DNA of 64,000 nucleotides, taken from NCBI GenBank assembly GCA_025210235.1, contig JAOASG010000011.1:62001-126000 (forward strand), given 5' to 3'. Both the position numbers and the translations under genes were made by a program. Each line of letters begins with the position of its first letter. Within the stretch, counting starts at the first letter, position 1. Below the pieces are notes generated by a model. The model had not been told where the DNA came from, did no database searches, and saw nothing but the letters and a program-made list of their open reading frames with translations. This document shows, one piece after another, positions 8,538-18,280 of this stretch. Source of the DNA: Vallitalea sp. (GTDB taxonomy: Bacteria > Bacillota > Clostridia > Lachnospirales > Vallitaleaceae).

Positions 8538-9638
8538 TTAATTGTTTTCATTACTTTTTTTAGGAGTTTTAAATAAACTAAGTATAGTTAATATTAAAGG
8601 AAGAACCAATAAAATAAATAATCCTAAATAACTAATATAAACAAGTATTTGTTTGAAAAGATCTATGGGTAAAGGTAATAATGATAGAATATAAGTAATA
8701 ATGCAAGTAATGGATATAATATTATTTCTTTTTACTTTTACAAGCATTTTATTAACTAAAAAAATAGACATATATAGGGTTAGAATGATAGTTGCATAAG
8801 TAGTTAATATCCATGCAATTATAAAAAATAAATCTAACCTTTTTAAAAATTGTAAAAAATCTATTTCAAATCTTCTAATAGTTGCAAATATCGCATCCTC
8901 ATAATGGATAACACTTTCTACACCCATTACTGATATGCATGATTCTATAGCACCAATATAAAGAAGACCAATTAAAACAATAGTTAAAGTTAAATATTTA
9001 AATATTCCTTTGTTTTTATTTTTTATATCCATTGGAATAACAGCTAATATTTCAATTCCAATAAAAGAAAATAAAACACTAGGCAAAGTTTTAATTAAAT
9101 TGTCCATATCAAAATAAAAAAAGGGTTTTAGATTAACTAGTTTACCTTGACTAAATGTTGCTATAGTAAGTATTGTGGAGAATACTAAAATAAGTATAGT
9201 AAGTATCTCAAATATTCTAGCTAAGACATTAATTTCGTTATTAAGTGCATAAAATATTACAAATATCATTAGTAAAGATAATGCCCAAACGGGAGTATTG
9301 ATTAAAAAAGAAAGTTTTATTACTTCGCAAGTTAATCTTGTTACTAAAGATGCTGATGATATTGAATAGATACATATAATGCATATAATTATAGTTGATA
9401 TAAATTTATTAGTAAGAATTCTACTGTATTCAAAAATAGTTTTATTATTGAAAGTTTTTGCTAAATAAATAAATAAAAAGGCAGAAAAAAGTATAACAAT
9501 AGTGCCGATAACTGCCACAATCCATCCACCTGTACCAAGATTTTTTGCAGCATTTTTAGGTAAAGAGATTATTCCATATCCTGTAATAAATGGGAAAATA
9601 ATTGAAGCTATTTGTTTATTAGTTAGGTTTTGATTCAA
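8538..9638 (-). CDS. spore germination protein, GerAB-type permease subunit (second copy)
   Basis: The 366-residue membrane protein of the APC superfamily has about ten hydrophobic segments, beginning LTNKQIASIIFPFITGYGII. GTGGWIVAVIGT near residue 31 is a typical GerAB signature. In GerA-type receptors the B subunit binds the germinant in the spore inner membrane. It is the last gene of the leftward operon and a paralogue of the 11141-12229 product, sharing ESCISVMGVESVIHYEDA against ECCISVMGVDSIIHYDET. The start is TTG 9638 after GAGGTGATA. Having two B subunits with one A and one C suggests alternative or dual germinant recognition. Confidence 0.9.
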   Translation of the reverse strand: MNQNLTNKQIASIIFPFITGYGIISLPKNAAKNLGTGGWIVAVIGTIVILFSAFLFIYLAKTFNNKTIFEYSRILTNKFISTIIICIICIYSISSASLVTRLTCEVIKLSFLINTPVWALSLLMIFVIFYALNNEINVLARIFEILTILILVFSTILTIATFSQGKLVNLKPFFYFDMDNLIKTLPSVLFSFIGIEILAVIPMDIKNKNKGIFKYLTLTIVLIGLLYIGAIESCISVMGVESVIHYEDAIFATIRRFEIDFLQFLKRLDLFFIIAWILTTYATIILTLYMSIFLVNKMLVKVKRNNIISITCIITYILSLLPLPIDLFKQILVYISYLGLFILLVLPLILTILSLFKTPKKSNENN

Positions 9639-9662
9639 ATAATATCACCTCTTTTTACCCTT

Positions 9663-11087
9663 TTATTGCCTTGTATTATCTTTAGGATTTAAATAAGATG
9701 GTCTTTTTTTAGATAATCTGGAATCACTCAAAAATAAGTTTTTCAAAGACTTATAATTAAATGGAGATAGTGGAGAAACATAAGAAACTCCAAAACTATC
9801 AATAGAACACAGATTAATAGTTATTAAAATAACTCCCATTGTAAATCCAAACAAACCATATATACTTGTTATAATAAGCATAATAAATTTTAAAACTCTA
9901 AATGTATTTGTTATTGTATAATCAGCTGTGGCAAATGATCCCATTAATGATAAAGATACAATAATTACTAATAATGGACTAATTAGACCTGCGGCAACTG
10001 AAGCTTGCCCAATAACAATAGTACCTACTATTCCGATAGCTGGACCTATTTGTGTAGGAAGTCTTATGCTTGCTTCTCTAAGAATTTCTGCTACTAATTC
10101 CATTAAAAAAGCTTCTAAGAATCCATTAAAAGGAACTGTTGCTCTTGAAGTAGCTAAAGTTATAATGTATTGGGTTGGTAAAATATCAGGATGAAAGCTT
10201 ACTACGGCGACATATAATGAACTCAAAAATAAAGAGATAATAATACATAATATTCTAATACATTTAGAAAAAATACTAATAAATACATTATCATAATGAT
10301 CATCACTAGCATCAATAAATTCAATAAAAGTTTTAGGGATAACTAAAGCTAGATTTCCTCCTTCAACAAGAATTATTACTTTACCATCTAACAAATTAGC
10401 ACTTGCAATATCTGAACGTTCAACAATACCAGCTTGAGGGAAAAAATTATAAGGATTATTTAATATATACTTCTGAATATACCCAGATTCTAATATCCCA
10501 TCAGTATTTATTTTAGTAATTTTATTCTTAGCTGAATTGACTATATTTTCATCAGCAATATCTTTAATATATATTATTGCAACAGTTGTTAAGGTTCTTT
10601 TTCCAACTTCAAATTCATCAATACGCAAGTTAGGATCTTTTAGACGATATCTAATTAAAGAAATATTATCATCATAATTTTCAGTAAAAGCATCTCTTGC
10701 ACCTTTTATTGTACTTTCAACATTAGGATCTTGAACTTGTCGTTTTTCAACTTTTAATGTGTTTGCTATAATGTATTTTTCTTCAGTAGGAATTATAATA
10801 ACTGATTGACCTTTTAGAACGTAATCTATTAATTTTGTTTCATCTGAATCTGTAGTTATATCATCAAAATAAATTATAGAGCTAATTACATCACTAATCC
10901 TTAGATTTTTTTTAGTTTCTAATATTAATGGTTTTATTATACCTTCCATTAAATTTGTTCTATTAGTGAGTTGTTCAATAAAAAGAATAACAACTTTAGT
11001 ATTACTTATGTTCAGATATCTTGATGTAATACCTAAATCATTTAAATATTTATTATTAATGTATTTGGTGTATTTATTTATTTCCAT
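9663..11087 (-). CDS. spore germination protein, GerAA-type subunit
   Basis: The 474-residue receptor A subunit has a soluble N-terminal half (about 1-270) containing the GARDAFTENYDDNISLIRYR segment typical of GerAA. The membrane half (about 270-450) includes PFNGFLEAFLMELVAEILRE and RLPTQIGPAIGIVGTIVIG. A subunits form the channel-like core of the germinant receptor in the inner spore membrane. The start is placed at ATG 11087, eight bases after CGAGGTG. A GTG at 11096 overlaps that ribosome site and is unlikely. It lies between the two GerAB-type genes. Confidence 0.93.
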   Translation of the reverse strand: MEINKYTKYINNKYLNDLGITSRYLNISNTKVVILFIEQLTNRTNLMEGIIKPLILETKKNLRISDVISSIIYFDDITTDSDETKLIDYVLKGQSVIIIPTEEKYIIANTLKVEKRQVQDPNVESTIKGARDAFTENYDDNISLIRYRLKDPNLRIDEFEVGKRTLTTVAIIYIKDIADENIVNSAKNKITKINTDGILESGYIQKYILNNPYNFFPQAGIVERSDIASANLLDGKVIILVEGGNLALVIPKTFIEFIDASDDHYDNVFISIFSKCIRILCIIISLFLSSLYVAVVSFHPDILPTQYIITLATSRATVPFNGFLEAFLMELVAEILREASIRLPTQIGPAIGIVGTIVIGQASVAAGLISPLLVIIVSLSLMGSFATADYTITNTFRVLKFIMLIITSIYGLFGFTMGVILITINLCSIDSFGVSYVSPLSPFNYKSLKNLFLSDSRLSKKRPSYLNPKDNTRQ

Positions 11088-11140
11088 TTTTATCACCTCG
11101 ATTTTGAAAATATCTTGAGTTATTTAATATAAATAGATAA

Positions 11141-12229
11141 TTATTTATTATAAGTACTTTTTTTCCTTAGTAAAGTAAGGGAAAATACTAACAAAGGTAA
11201 TCCCAAGTTAATACCAATACCGATGTATCCAATGCTATCTAATATTGACTTAGCCTTAAGAAGGCTTGATGGAGCAAGACATATAAATATAGAAAATATT
11301 AATACAATAAGTACCATAATTTTTTTGTTTTTGAATTTAAATAATTTAGTAAAAAGATAAACAGTAATATATCCTTCAAATAAAACAGTACAATATAAGC
11401 TAAGTAGCCATACTATTAAGAAGACACCATCTAGTCTTTTTAAAAATTGTAAATCTATAATTTCTATCCTTCTTATTGTTGCAAACAAAGTTTCATCATA
11501 ATGAATAATACTGTCAACGCCCATAACAGATATACAACATTCAACAATTAATATATACATAAAACCAATAATAAGCTGAATGAAAATAACATTTTTAGAT
11601 ATTTCTTTTTTATTAGATGTCATTGGTATGACTGGTAATATCTCAAGTCCAGTCAACGAGAAGCCAATGACTAATAAAGTGCCAAAAAAATCTATCTCAC
11701 TAAATTCAAATAATGGTTTAATATTTATAATTTCTCCTTGTGTAAAAATAGTTATAAAAATAAGGATACCGAATACAATAACTATCATACCAAATATTTC
11801 TGCAATTCTAGCTAGTGTTTGGAGACTTTTAGTCATAGAATAAAAAGAAATAATTAATAACGGTAGAGATAATGCCCAAATAGGTGTATTTATTAGCATA
11901 GTTATTTTTATAGTTTCACAAGTCAATCTAGTTATTAAAGCACATACTAAAAGTGTATATATTGCAAAAGGAATTAATATTACATAAGTAATTATTTTCC
12001 CAGTAAGAAGTGGCATATATTCATCTATTGTTTTATTGGGAAAAGTAGTGCCTACATAAACAAACATATACCCAAATATAATAGTAATTAAAATACCAAC
12101 AACAATTACTATCCAGCCGCCAGTTCCTCCTTTGTCAGCAACGTTTTTTGGTATTGATATAACAGCATATCCCATAGTGATTACAAAAAGAAAATAAGAT
12201 ATTTGTCTGCTTGTTAGGGGGCTTTTCAA
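11141..12229 (-). CDS. spore germination protein, GerAB-type permease subunit (first copy)
   Basis: The 362-residue APC-type membrane protein has the GerAB signature GTGGWIVIVVGILI near residue 30. It also has ECCISVMGVDSIIHYDE in a loop shared with its paralogue at 8538-9638. It starts at TTG 12229, which overlaps the GerAC stop as TTGA, with AGGAGG just upstream. This is tight translational coupling. It is probably the primary germinant-binding subunit of this receptor; the germinant cannot be read from sequence. Confidence 0.92.
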   Translation of the reverse strand: MKSPLTSRQISYFLFVITMGYAVISIPKNVADKGGTGGWIVIVVGILITIIFGYMFVYVGTTFPNKTIDEYMPLLTGKIITYVILIPFAIYTLLVCALITRLTCETIKITMLINTPIWALSLPLLIISFYSMTKSLQTLARIAEIFGMIVIVFGILIFITIFTQGEIINIKPLFEFSEIDFFGTLLVIGFSLTGLEILPVIPMTSNKKEISKNVIFIQLIIGFMYILIVECCISVMGVDSIIHYDETLFATIRRIEIIDLQFLKRLDGVFLIVWLLSLYCTVLFEGYITVYLFTKLFKFKNKKIMVLIVLIFSIFICLAPSSLLKAKSILDSIGYIGIGINLGLPLLVFSLTLLRKKSTYNK

Positions 12230-13359
12230 TTATTATCCTCCTTTTTGTCAGCACTTTTTAGATTTTTATTTATTATTTCTGTTTTTACATTAACATTTAT
12301 TGCAGCAGTTAAAAATGCATCTTCCCAATTTATCTTATTATATTCCTCAAGATGTTGAGATTTAAATATTTGTCCAAATGTAAAGATATCACATTCAAAT
12401 TTTTTTTGAGCTCGTGCAATCATTTCTTGAATAGAATCTGTTATTTTTACTGTTAATTGATTTTCTAGATCTTTTAGCATTTTATCATCTAATTTTTTTA
12501 TATAGTATTGATAACGTAACTCTGCATCTAAATCTAAATTTACATCTATAACAATATTATTATTTATATAAGAGGTATTAATAGTTCGTTTATCAATTTT
12601 AACGCTAAAAGAATATTTATTTTCATCATTTAAAGGATTTGGTATTACCTCTATTATCTTTGGATTATTTCCTAATAGATATAATATTGGTTTCGTATCT
12701 TTTATATCTATAATATCAACTAATTTTGAATCTTTAAATACACATAATCCTATATACTTTATATCATTTAATTCTTTACCGATATAGGGTATTAAAAATC
12801 CTTCTTGACCAAAAGCAATGACAGATAGTAAATCACCAATATTGGGACAAATAGATGCATCAGTTTCTTTTAAATGTGTTAATATATCATCTATTAAGAA
12901 ACCAATAGCTATATCTTTATTTGTTTCTATTTCGAAAATTTCTTTTGGGGGCTCACGACTTACTACAGGTAATAAAGTTTTCCTGTAATCATATAAACTA
13001 TCAATTCTATTCACATAAGGTTCTATCCCTTCTTTGGCATAATTTTCTCCAAATACAGTAACTCTAGTTGCTCCAAGGAAAGTGGGATAGGGATTGTTTG
13101 AATTATAATTAACTCTAGCTTCTTCAAAGGTTCTACCATATGATAACAATGTATATACCCCAGAAGATTTTGCTTGCTCTTCAGATTCTTTTGTCTTTGT
13201 TAGTTTTACAATTTCTCCTGAAAATTCAATAAGACTATCAACTCTATCAACACCAAGTGAAATTACAATACATTTTTCATTTATATCTCTTGAATCCCAG
13301 CATCCAGTAGTTAATATTATTGGTAAACATAATAAAATATAGAGTAATTTTTTATACAT
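12226..13359 (-). CDS. spore germination lipoprotein, GerAC-type subunit
   Basis: The 377-residue lipoprotein has signal peptide LLYILLCLPIILTTGC with the lipobox cysteine at residue 20. The family sequence GCWDSRDINEKCIVISLGVD follows. The three-domain GerAC fold is supported by SREPPKEIFEIET near residue 135 and the C-terminal FGQIFKSQHLEEYNKINWED motif. GerC proteins complete germinant receptors on the outer face of the inner spore membrane. It is the first gene of the leftward operon. In the usual order (A-B-C) it would be last, so the arrangement is atypical. No forespore promoter was identified with confidence upstream. Confidence 0.93.
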   Translation of the reverse strand: MYKKLLYILLCLPIILTTGCWDSRDINEKCIVISLGVDRVDSLIEFSGEIVKLTKTKESEEQAKSSGVYTLLSYGRTFEEARVNYNSNNPYPTFLGATRVTVFGENYAKEGIEPYVNRIDSLYDYRKTLLPVVSREPPKEIFEIETNKDIAIGFLIDDILTHLKETDASICPNIGDLLSVIAFGQEGFLIPYIGKELNDIKYIGLCVFKDSKLVDIIDIKDTKPILYLLGNNPKIIEVIPNPLNDENKYSFSVKIDKRTINTSYINNNIVIDVNLDLDAELRYQYYIKKLDDKMLKDLENQLTVKITDSIQEMIARAQKKFECDIFTFGQIFKSQHLEEYNKINWEDAFLTAAINVNVKTEIINKNLKSADKKEDNN

Positions 13360-13620
13360 AAAAGAACCTTCTTTTTATCTATTATCTAAGATTGTTTTCA
13401 AAAAAGTAAGAGAATAACTAAAGGACTTTTTAAGTGACCTTTTATAATTATAAATTGAATATATTAAAATTAGTATTACCATAAATAGAAATAATAAACA
13501 AAAAGATATTCATTTTAAAACCTTTATTCCTCGTAATGCATAAAATAATAATATCTATAAAAGTCTTTATGTGGTATAATTTATTACTAGACATATACTA
13601 TGCTTGGGAGGATTATCAAA

Positions 13621-14853
13621 ATGGTTAATGTTAATAATGAGATGAACCATAAAGGATTAGAAGATATTGATTTTATGGCAGCTAAAAATAGATTAAAAGG
13701 GATTATAAAAGAGACAAAGCTTATTTATAGTGACATATTTAGTAAAGAAAGTTGTAATGAGGTATATATAAAGCCAGAAAATTTGCAAGTTACAGGTGCA
13801 TTTAAAATAAGAGGAGCTTATAATAAAATAAGCAAATTATCGAAAGAAGAAAGAGAAAAGGGAGTTATTGCATCATCAGCAGGTAATCATGCTCAAGGTC
13901 TTGCTTTAGCGGCTAAAAAACTAGGGGTTAAGGCAACTATTGTTATGCCTAAATCTACTCCATTAATTAAAGTGGAAGCAACTAAGAGTTATGGTGCAGA
14001 GGTTATCTTACATGGGGATTGTTATGATGAGGCTTATAAAGAAGCAGTTCGTTTAGAAAAGGAAAAGGGATACATATTTATTCATCCATTTAATGATATG
14101 GACGTAATTGAAGGACAAGGAACTATAAGTATTGAGATTCTAGAAGAAATACAGGATATTGATTGTATTTTAGTTCCTGTTGGAGGTGGAGGATTAATAA
14201 GCGGTATAGCAATAGCGGCAAAATTAATTAACCCTAACATCAAAGTCATAGGGGTAGAGCCTGAGGGAGCTATGGCTATGAAAATGTCTCTTGACAGTAA
14301 TAAAATTGTTAACTTAAATAAAGTAAATACTATTGCAGATGGAGTAGCTGTTAAAACGCCTGGAGATTTAACATTTTCTATTATTAAAGATTATGTGGAC
14401 TATATTGTTACAGTAAGTGATTTTGAGATTATGGAAGCTTGCTTGTTATTACTAGAAAAACATAAACTAGTTGGAGAGAATGCAGGAGTCTTATCATTAG
14501 CAGGATTAAGGAAAATTAAAGAGAAAAATAAAAAAGTAGTAAGTGTTGTTAGTGGGGGTAATATTGATGTTTTAACAATATCATCAATGATTAATAAAGG
14601 TCTTATATCTCGTGGACGTACACTTTGCTTTACGGTTGATTTAACAGATAAACCTGGAGAGCTTCTGAAAATCTCTGAAATATTAGCAAATGTTAATGCC
14701 AATGTTATCAAACTAGAACACAATCAGTTAAAAGAAGTGGATAGATTTATGGAAGTAGAACTAGAAGTTACAGTCGAAACAAACGGACATGAACATATTA
14801 AACATATACTAAGTGTATTTAAAGAAAAAGGTTATGATATAAAAGTAAAATAG
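13621..14853 (+). CDS. ilvA: threonine ammonia-lyase (threonine dehydratase), ACT-domain type
   Basis: This PLP enzyme deaminates threonine to 2-oxobutyrate. The PLP lysine lies in TGAFKIRGAYNKI near residue 48. The phosphate-binding loop VGGGGLISGIA lies near residue 187, and a C-terminal ACT domain (about 335-410, CFTVDLTDKPGELLKISEIL) can bind a regulatory amino acid. The length of about 410 residues matches the short form with one ACT domain (biosynthetic or catabolic TdcB-like). The start is ATG 13621, nine bases after GGGAGG. No other ilv genes flank it, so a biosynthetic role is not proven. A TATAAT at 13575-13580 may be its -10 box. Confidence 0.93.
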   Translation: MVNVNNEMNHKGLEDIDFMAAKNRLKGIIKETKLIYSDIFSKESCNEVYIKPENLQVTGAFKIRGAYNKISKLSKEEREKGVIASSAGNHAQGLALAAKKLGVKATIVMPKSTPLIKVEATKSYGAEVILHGDCYDEAYKEAVRLEKEKGYIFIHPFNDMDVIEGQGTISIEILEEIQDIDCILVPVGGGGLISGIAIAAKLINPNIKVIGVEPEGAMAMKMSLDSNKIVNLNKVNTIADGVAVKTPGDLTFSIIKDYVDYIVTVSDFEIMEACLLLLEKHKLVGENAGVLSLAGLRKIKEKNKKVVSVVSGGNIDVLTISSMINKGLISRGRTLCFTVDLTDKPGELLKISEILANVNANVIKLEHNQLKEVDRFMEVELEVTVETNGHEHIKHILSVFKEKGYDIKVK

Positions 14854-14857
14854 AGCC

Positions 14858-14886
14858 TTGACAAATAAAAAAGATTACTATACCAT
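14858..14886 (+). promoter_or_regulatory. probable vegetative promoter of the valS T-box transcript
   Basis: TTGACA (14858-14863) and TACCAT (14881-14886) are separated by 17 bases, immediately after the ilvA stop and just before the T-box leader. The -35 is perfect and the -10 matches four of six consensus bases. Confidence 0.6.
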
Positions 14887-14892
14887 ATAATA

Positions 14893-15170
14893 AAATCATA
14901 TAGATTTAAATGCAGTGATAAAGAGGAGTATGTTTGTACAGCTTACAGAGAGGAAAATAAATGTGACAACAGTTACAATGCTGAAAGTTTTCTATGAAAT
15001 GACAAACAGAAGGTAGCTTTTTAGCAATTCATCTGAACATCATTAGTAGTAGGATGAGTCGGTTGACTCCGTTAAAAGTTTCTAAGTGCTTATATGACAA
15101 AATCTATCATATAAGAATTAAGGTGGTACCACGGTCTTATCGTCCTTATTTGGATGAGAGGGCTTTTTTT
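14893..15170 (+). promoter_or_regulatory. T-box riboswitch, probably tRNA-Val responsive
   Basis: The leader carries the conserved T-box AGGTGGTACCACGG (15121-15134). It is followed by an intrinsic terminator (stem TCTTATC/GATGAGA, about 15136-15158, then GGGC and seven T). Stem I sequence is recognisable at GAGGAGTATG...CAGAGAGG (about 14923-14964). The probable specifier codon is GTA at 15013-15015 within GAAGGTAGC, which fits valine and the downstream valS. GGT at 15012-15014 would read glycine but fits the context less well. Uncharged tRNA pairing with the antiterminator would allow readthrough into the small membrane ORF and valS. Confidence 0.88.
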
Positions 15171-15228
15171 ATTTATAGTATTACTAATATTTATTCTAAA
15201 AAAAGTGATGTAGATTGAGAGGTGTATT

Positions 15229-15444
15229 ATGAAAACAATAGGTATTATATTAGTTGTAGTGGGAGCAATTGTTTTTTATGGTACTAAGTTAATGTATTTA
15301 AAAAATAAAAAGAAACTAAAGTATAATCCTAATAGATCAGATAATGAAGAGTTTTTGGCATTACTAAATAATGGTGCTATTGTAACTAAAGTTATAGGTG
15401 CATTGTTAGTTATAGTTGGTGCTATTATAATATTATTATTTTAA
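15229..15444 (+). CDS. small two-helix membrane protein between T-box and valS
   Basis: The 71-residue protein has two hydrophobic helices, IGIILVVVGAIVFYGTKLMY (about 3-22) and VIGALLVIVGAIIILLF (about 55-71). A short basic loop joins them (KNKKKLKYNPNRSDNEE). GAGAGGTG precedes the ATG. I do not recognise a family. It lies downstream of the T-box terminator and upstream of valS, so it should be co-induced by valine-tRNA starvation unless valS has its own promoter. Such placement of an unrelated gene under a T-box is uncommon. Confidence 0.6.
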   Translation: MKTIGIILVVVGAIVFYGTKLMYLKNKKKLKYNPNRSDNEEFLALLNNGAIVTKVIGALLVIVGAIIILLF

Positions 15445-15531
15445 TACACCAATACTATAAGAGTCACTAAATTAATCTAATTCAAATTAATATAATTAAT
15501 TTCAATGTTTAATATTATAGGAGGTAAAACG

Positions 15532-18177
15532 ATGGCAAAGAATTTAGAAAAAACTTATGATCCTTCAATAGTTGAAGAGAGATTATATCAAAAATGGATG
15601 GACAAAAAATATTTTCATGGAGAAGTGGATAAAACTAAAGACCCATTTTGTATTGTAATTCCACCACCAAATATTACTGGGCAATTACATATGGGACATG
15701 CTCTTGACAATACTATGCAAGATATTTTGATTAGATATAAAAGAATGCAAGGGTATAGTACATTATGGCAACCAGGTACAGACCATGCTAGTATAGCTAC
15801 AGAAGTTAAAATTGTTAAAAAAATGGCTGAAGAAGGTATTAGAAAAGAAGATATTGGTAGAGAAAAGTTTTTAGAAAGAGCTTGGGATTGGAAAGAAGAA
15901 TATGGTGGAATAATTACTGACCAGCTTAAGAAACTAGGTTCTTCTTGTGACTGGGATAGAGAAAGATTTACACTTGATGATGGTTTATCAAAAGCAGTAG
16001 AAGAGGTTTTTATTAAATATTATAAAAAAGGTTATATATATAAAGGCTCTAAATTGGTAAATTGGTGTCCAGTATGTCAAACTACTATATCAGAGGCAGA
16101 AGTAGAACATGAAGAAAAAAATGGGCATTTTTGGCATATTAATTACAAGGTAGTTGGTACTGATGAATTTATTGAAATTGCTACTACTAGACCGGAGACT
16201 ATGCTCGGTGATACTGCAGTAGCAGTTCATCCAGACGATGATAGATATAAACATCTTGTAGGAAAAATGGTATTACTTCCTTTAGTTGAAAAGGAAATTC
16301 CAATAATAGCTGATAAATATGTAGATAAAGAATTTGGAACAGGTATTGTTAAAATAACCCCAGCACATGACCCTAACGATTTTGAGGTTGGAGTTAGACA
16401 TAATTTACCGCAAATAAATGTAATGAATGATGATGGTACTATAAATGAAAATGGTGGAAAGTATGAAGGTCTTGATAGATATGATGCAAGAAAACAAATA
16501 GTTAAAGACCTAGATGAACAAGGGTTACTAGTAAAAGTAAAAGAACATACTCATAATGTTGGAACTCATGATAGATGTAATAGTGTTATTGAGCCATTAA
16601 TTAAGCAACAATGGTTTGTAAAAATGGAAGAATTAGCAAAGCCTGCTATTAGAGTAATAAAATCAGGAGAGCTGAAATTTGTACCTGAAAGATATGGTAA
16701 AATATATCTTCATTGGTTAGAAAATATTAGAGACTGGTGTATATCAAGACAATTATGGTGGGGACATCGAATACCTGCATATTATTGTGAAGATTGTGGT
16801 GAAATTATAGTAGCTAAAGAAGCACCAGAAAAATGTAGTAAATGTGAATGTACTAACTTCCATCAAGATGAAGATACACTAGATACGTGGTTTAGTTCAG
16901 CATTATGGCCTTTCTCTACACTTGGATGGCCTGAAAACACTGATGAACTAAATTACTTCTTCCCAACAAATGTACTTGTTACAGGATATGATATTATTTT
17001 ATTCTGGGTAATAAGAATGGTGTTTTCATCAATGGAATTTATGGGTAGAGTACCATTTGACACTGTACTTATTCATGGTCTAGTTAGAGACTCACAAGGT
17101 AGAAAAATGAGTAAGTCATTAGGAAATGGTGTTAATCCTTTAGAAGTAATTAGTAAATATGGTGCAGATGCTCTTAGATTAACGTTAATGACAGGTAATG
17201 CGCCTGGAAATGATATGCGTTATTATGAGGAAAGAGTTGAAGCTAGTCGTAATTTCTCTAATAAAATTTGGAATGCTTCTAGATTTATCCTTATGAATCT
17301 TGAAAATATCGAAGAACGAGAAGTGGCTATGGATGAATTAATACCAGCTGATAGATGGATTTTATCTAAAGTTAATACTCTTGTAAAAGATGTTACAGAT
17401 AATATTGAGAAATATGAGTTAGGTATTGTAGTTACTAAATTATATGATTTTATATGGGAAGAATTCTGTGATTGGTATATTGAAATGGTAAAACCAAGAT
17501 TATATAATGATGAAGATGATACAAAAGCAGCTGCTTTATGGACACTTAAAAATGTTCTAATTACATCACTTAAATTATTACATCCATATATGCCATTTAT
17601 TACTGAAGAAATTTTTACAACTATACAAGATAGAGAAGAATCAATAATGGTTTCTTTATGGCCAGAATTCAAAGAAGAATGGAACTTTGAAACTGAAGAA
17701 TCAGAAATTGAATTAATTAAACAAGCTGTAAGAAATATTAGAAATGTTAGAGCACAAATGAATGTTCCACCATCAAAGAAAGCAAAAGTATTTGTTGTAT
17801 CAGAAAAAGAAGATGTAAGAAATATATTTGAAAAAGGGAAAGTGTTCTTTGCAACTCTAGGTTATGCAAATGAGGTTATTATTCAAGATAATAAAGAAGG
17901 TATAGATGATGATGCAGTATCAACAGTTATAGAAAACGCAACAATCTTCATGCCATTTGCTGAACTTGTAGATATTGAAAAAGAGATTGAAAGATTAAAG
18001 GCAGAGGAAAAGAAACTTGAAGGTGAATTAGATCGTGTTAATAAAAAGTTAAGTAATGAAAGATTTATTAGCAAAGCACCTGAAAAAGTTGTATCGGAAG
18101 AAAAAGCTAAGCTTGAAAAGTATTCTAGTATGATGGAACAGGTTAAGGAAAGATTAAGTAGTTTAATGAATAAATAG
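15532..18177 (+). CDS. valS: valyl-tRNA synthetase
   Basis: This 881-residue class Ia synthetase charges tRNA-Val. The ATP-site motifs are [13 protein letters not shown] (HIGH type, near residue 48) and [11 protein letters not shown] (KMSKS, near residue 525). The editing CP1 domain lies between them, with [17 protein letters not shown]. Two zinc-knuckle-like clusters occur: CPVC near residue 180, and CEDCG with CSKCEC near residues 420-440. The C-terminal coiled coil (about 810-880, [19 protein letters not shown]) is typical of ValRS and contacts tRNA. The start is ATG 15532 after AGGAGG; a longer frame from 15505 has no ribosome site. It is controlled by the upstream T-box. Confidence 0.98.
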   Translation: MAKNLEKTYDPSIVEERLYQKWMDKKYFHGEVDKTKDPFCIVIPPPNITGQLHMGHALDNTMQDILIRYKRMQGYSTLWQPGTDHASIATEVKIVKKMAEEGIRKEDIGREKFLERAWDWKEEYGGIITDQLKKLGSSCDWDRERFTLDDGLSKAVEEVFIKYYKKGYIYKGSKLVNWCPVCQTTISEAEVEHEEKNGHFWHINYKVVGTDEFIEIATTRPETMLGDTAVAVHPDDDRYKHLVGKMVLLPLVEKEIPIIADKYVDKEFGTGIVKITPAHDPNDFEVGVRHNLPQINVMNDDGTINENGGKYEGLDRYDARKQIVKDLDEQGLLVKVKEHTHNVGTHDRCNSVIEPLIKQQWFVKMEELAKPAIRVIKSGELKFVPERYGKIYLHWLENIRDWCISRQLWWGHRIPAYYCEDCGEIIVAKEAPEKCSKCECTNFHQDEDTLDTWFSSALWPFSTLGWPENTDELNYFFPTNVLVTGYDIILFWVIRMVFSSMEFMGRVPFDTVLIHGLVRDSQGRKMSKSLGNGVNPLEVISKYGADALRLTLMTGNAPGNDMRYYEERVEASRNFSNKIWNASRFILMNLENIEEREVAMDELIPADRWILSKVNTLVKDVTDNIEKYELGIVVTKLYDFIWEEFCDWYIEMVKPRLYNDEDDTKAAALWTLKNVLITSLKLLHPYMPFITEEIFTTIQDREESIMVSLWPEFKEEWNFETEESEIELIKQAVRNIRNVRAQMNVPPSKKAKVFVVSEKEDVRNIFEKGKVFFATLGYANEVIIQDNKEGIDDDAVSTVIENATIFMPFAELVDIEKEIERLKAEEKKLEGELDRVNKKLSNERFISKAPEKVVSEEKAKLEKYSSMMEQVKERLSSLMNK

Positions 18178-18197
18178 ATATATATGGTCAATAAAAT

Positions 18198-18221
18198 AAT
18201 AAAGGGCGAGAGCCCTTTATT
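18198..18221 (+). terminator. hairpin after valS
   Basis: AATAAAGGGC (18198-18207) pairs perfectly with GCCCTTTATT (18212-18221) around a four-base loop, 20 bases after the valS stop. The T-tract is weak, so termination may be partial and folC may receive readthrough. Confidence 0.65.
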
Positions 18222-18280
18222 GTTATAAATACTATAAGTCCTGATTTGTACAGGATGGTTTAAAACTTGGAGGTAATCTT

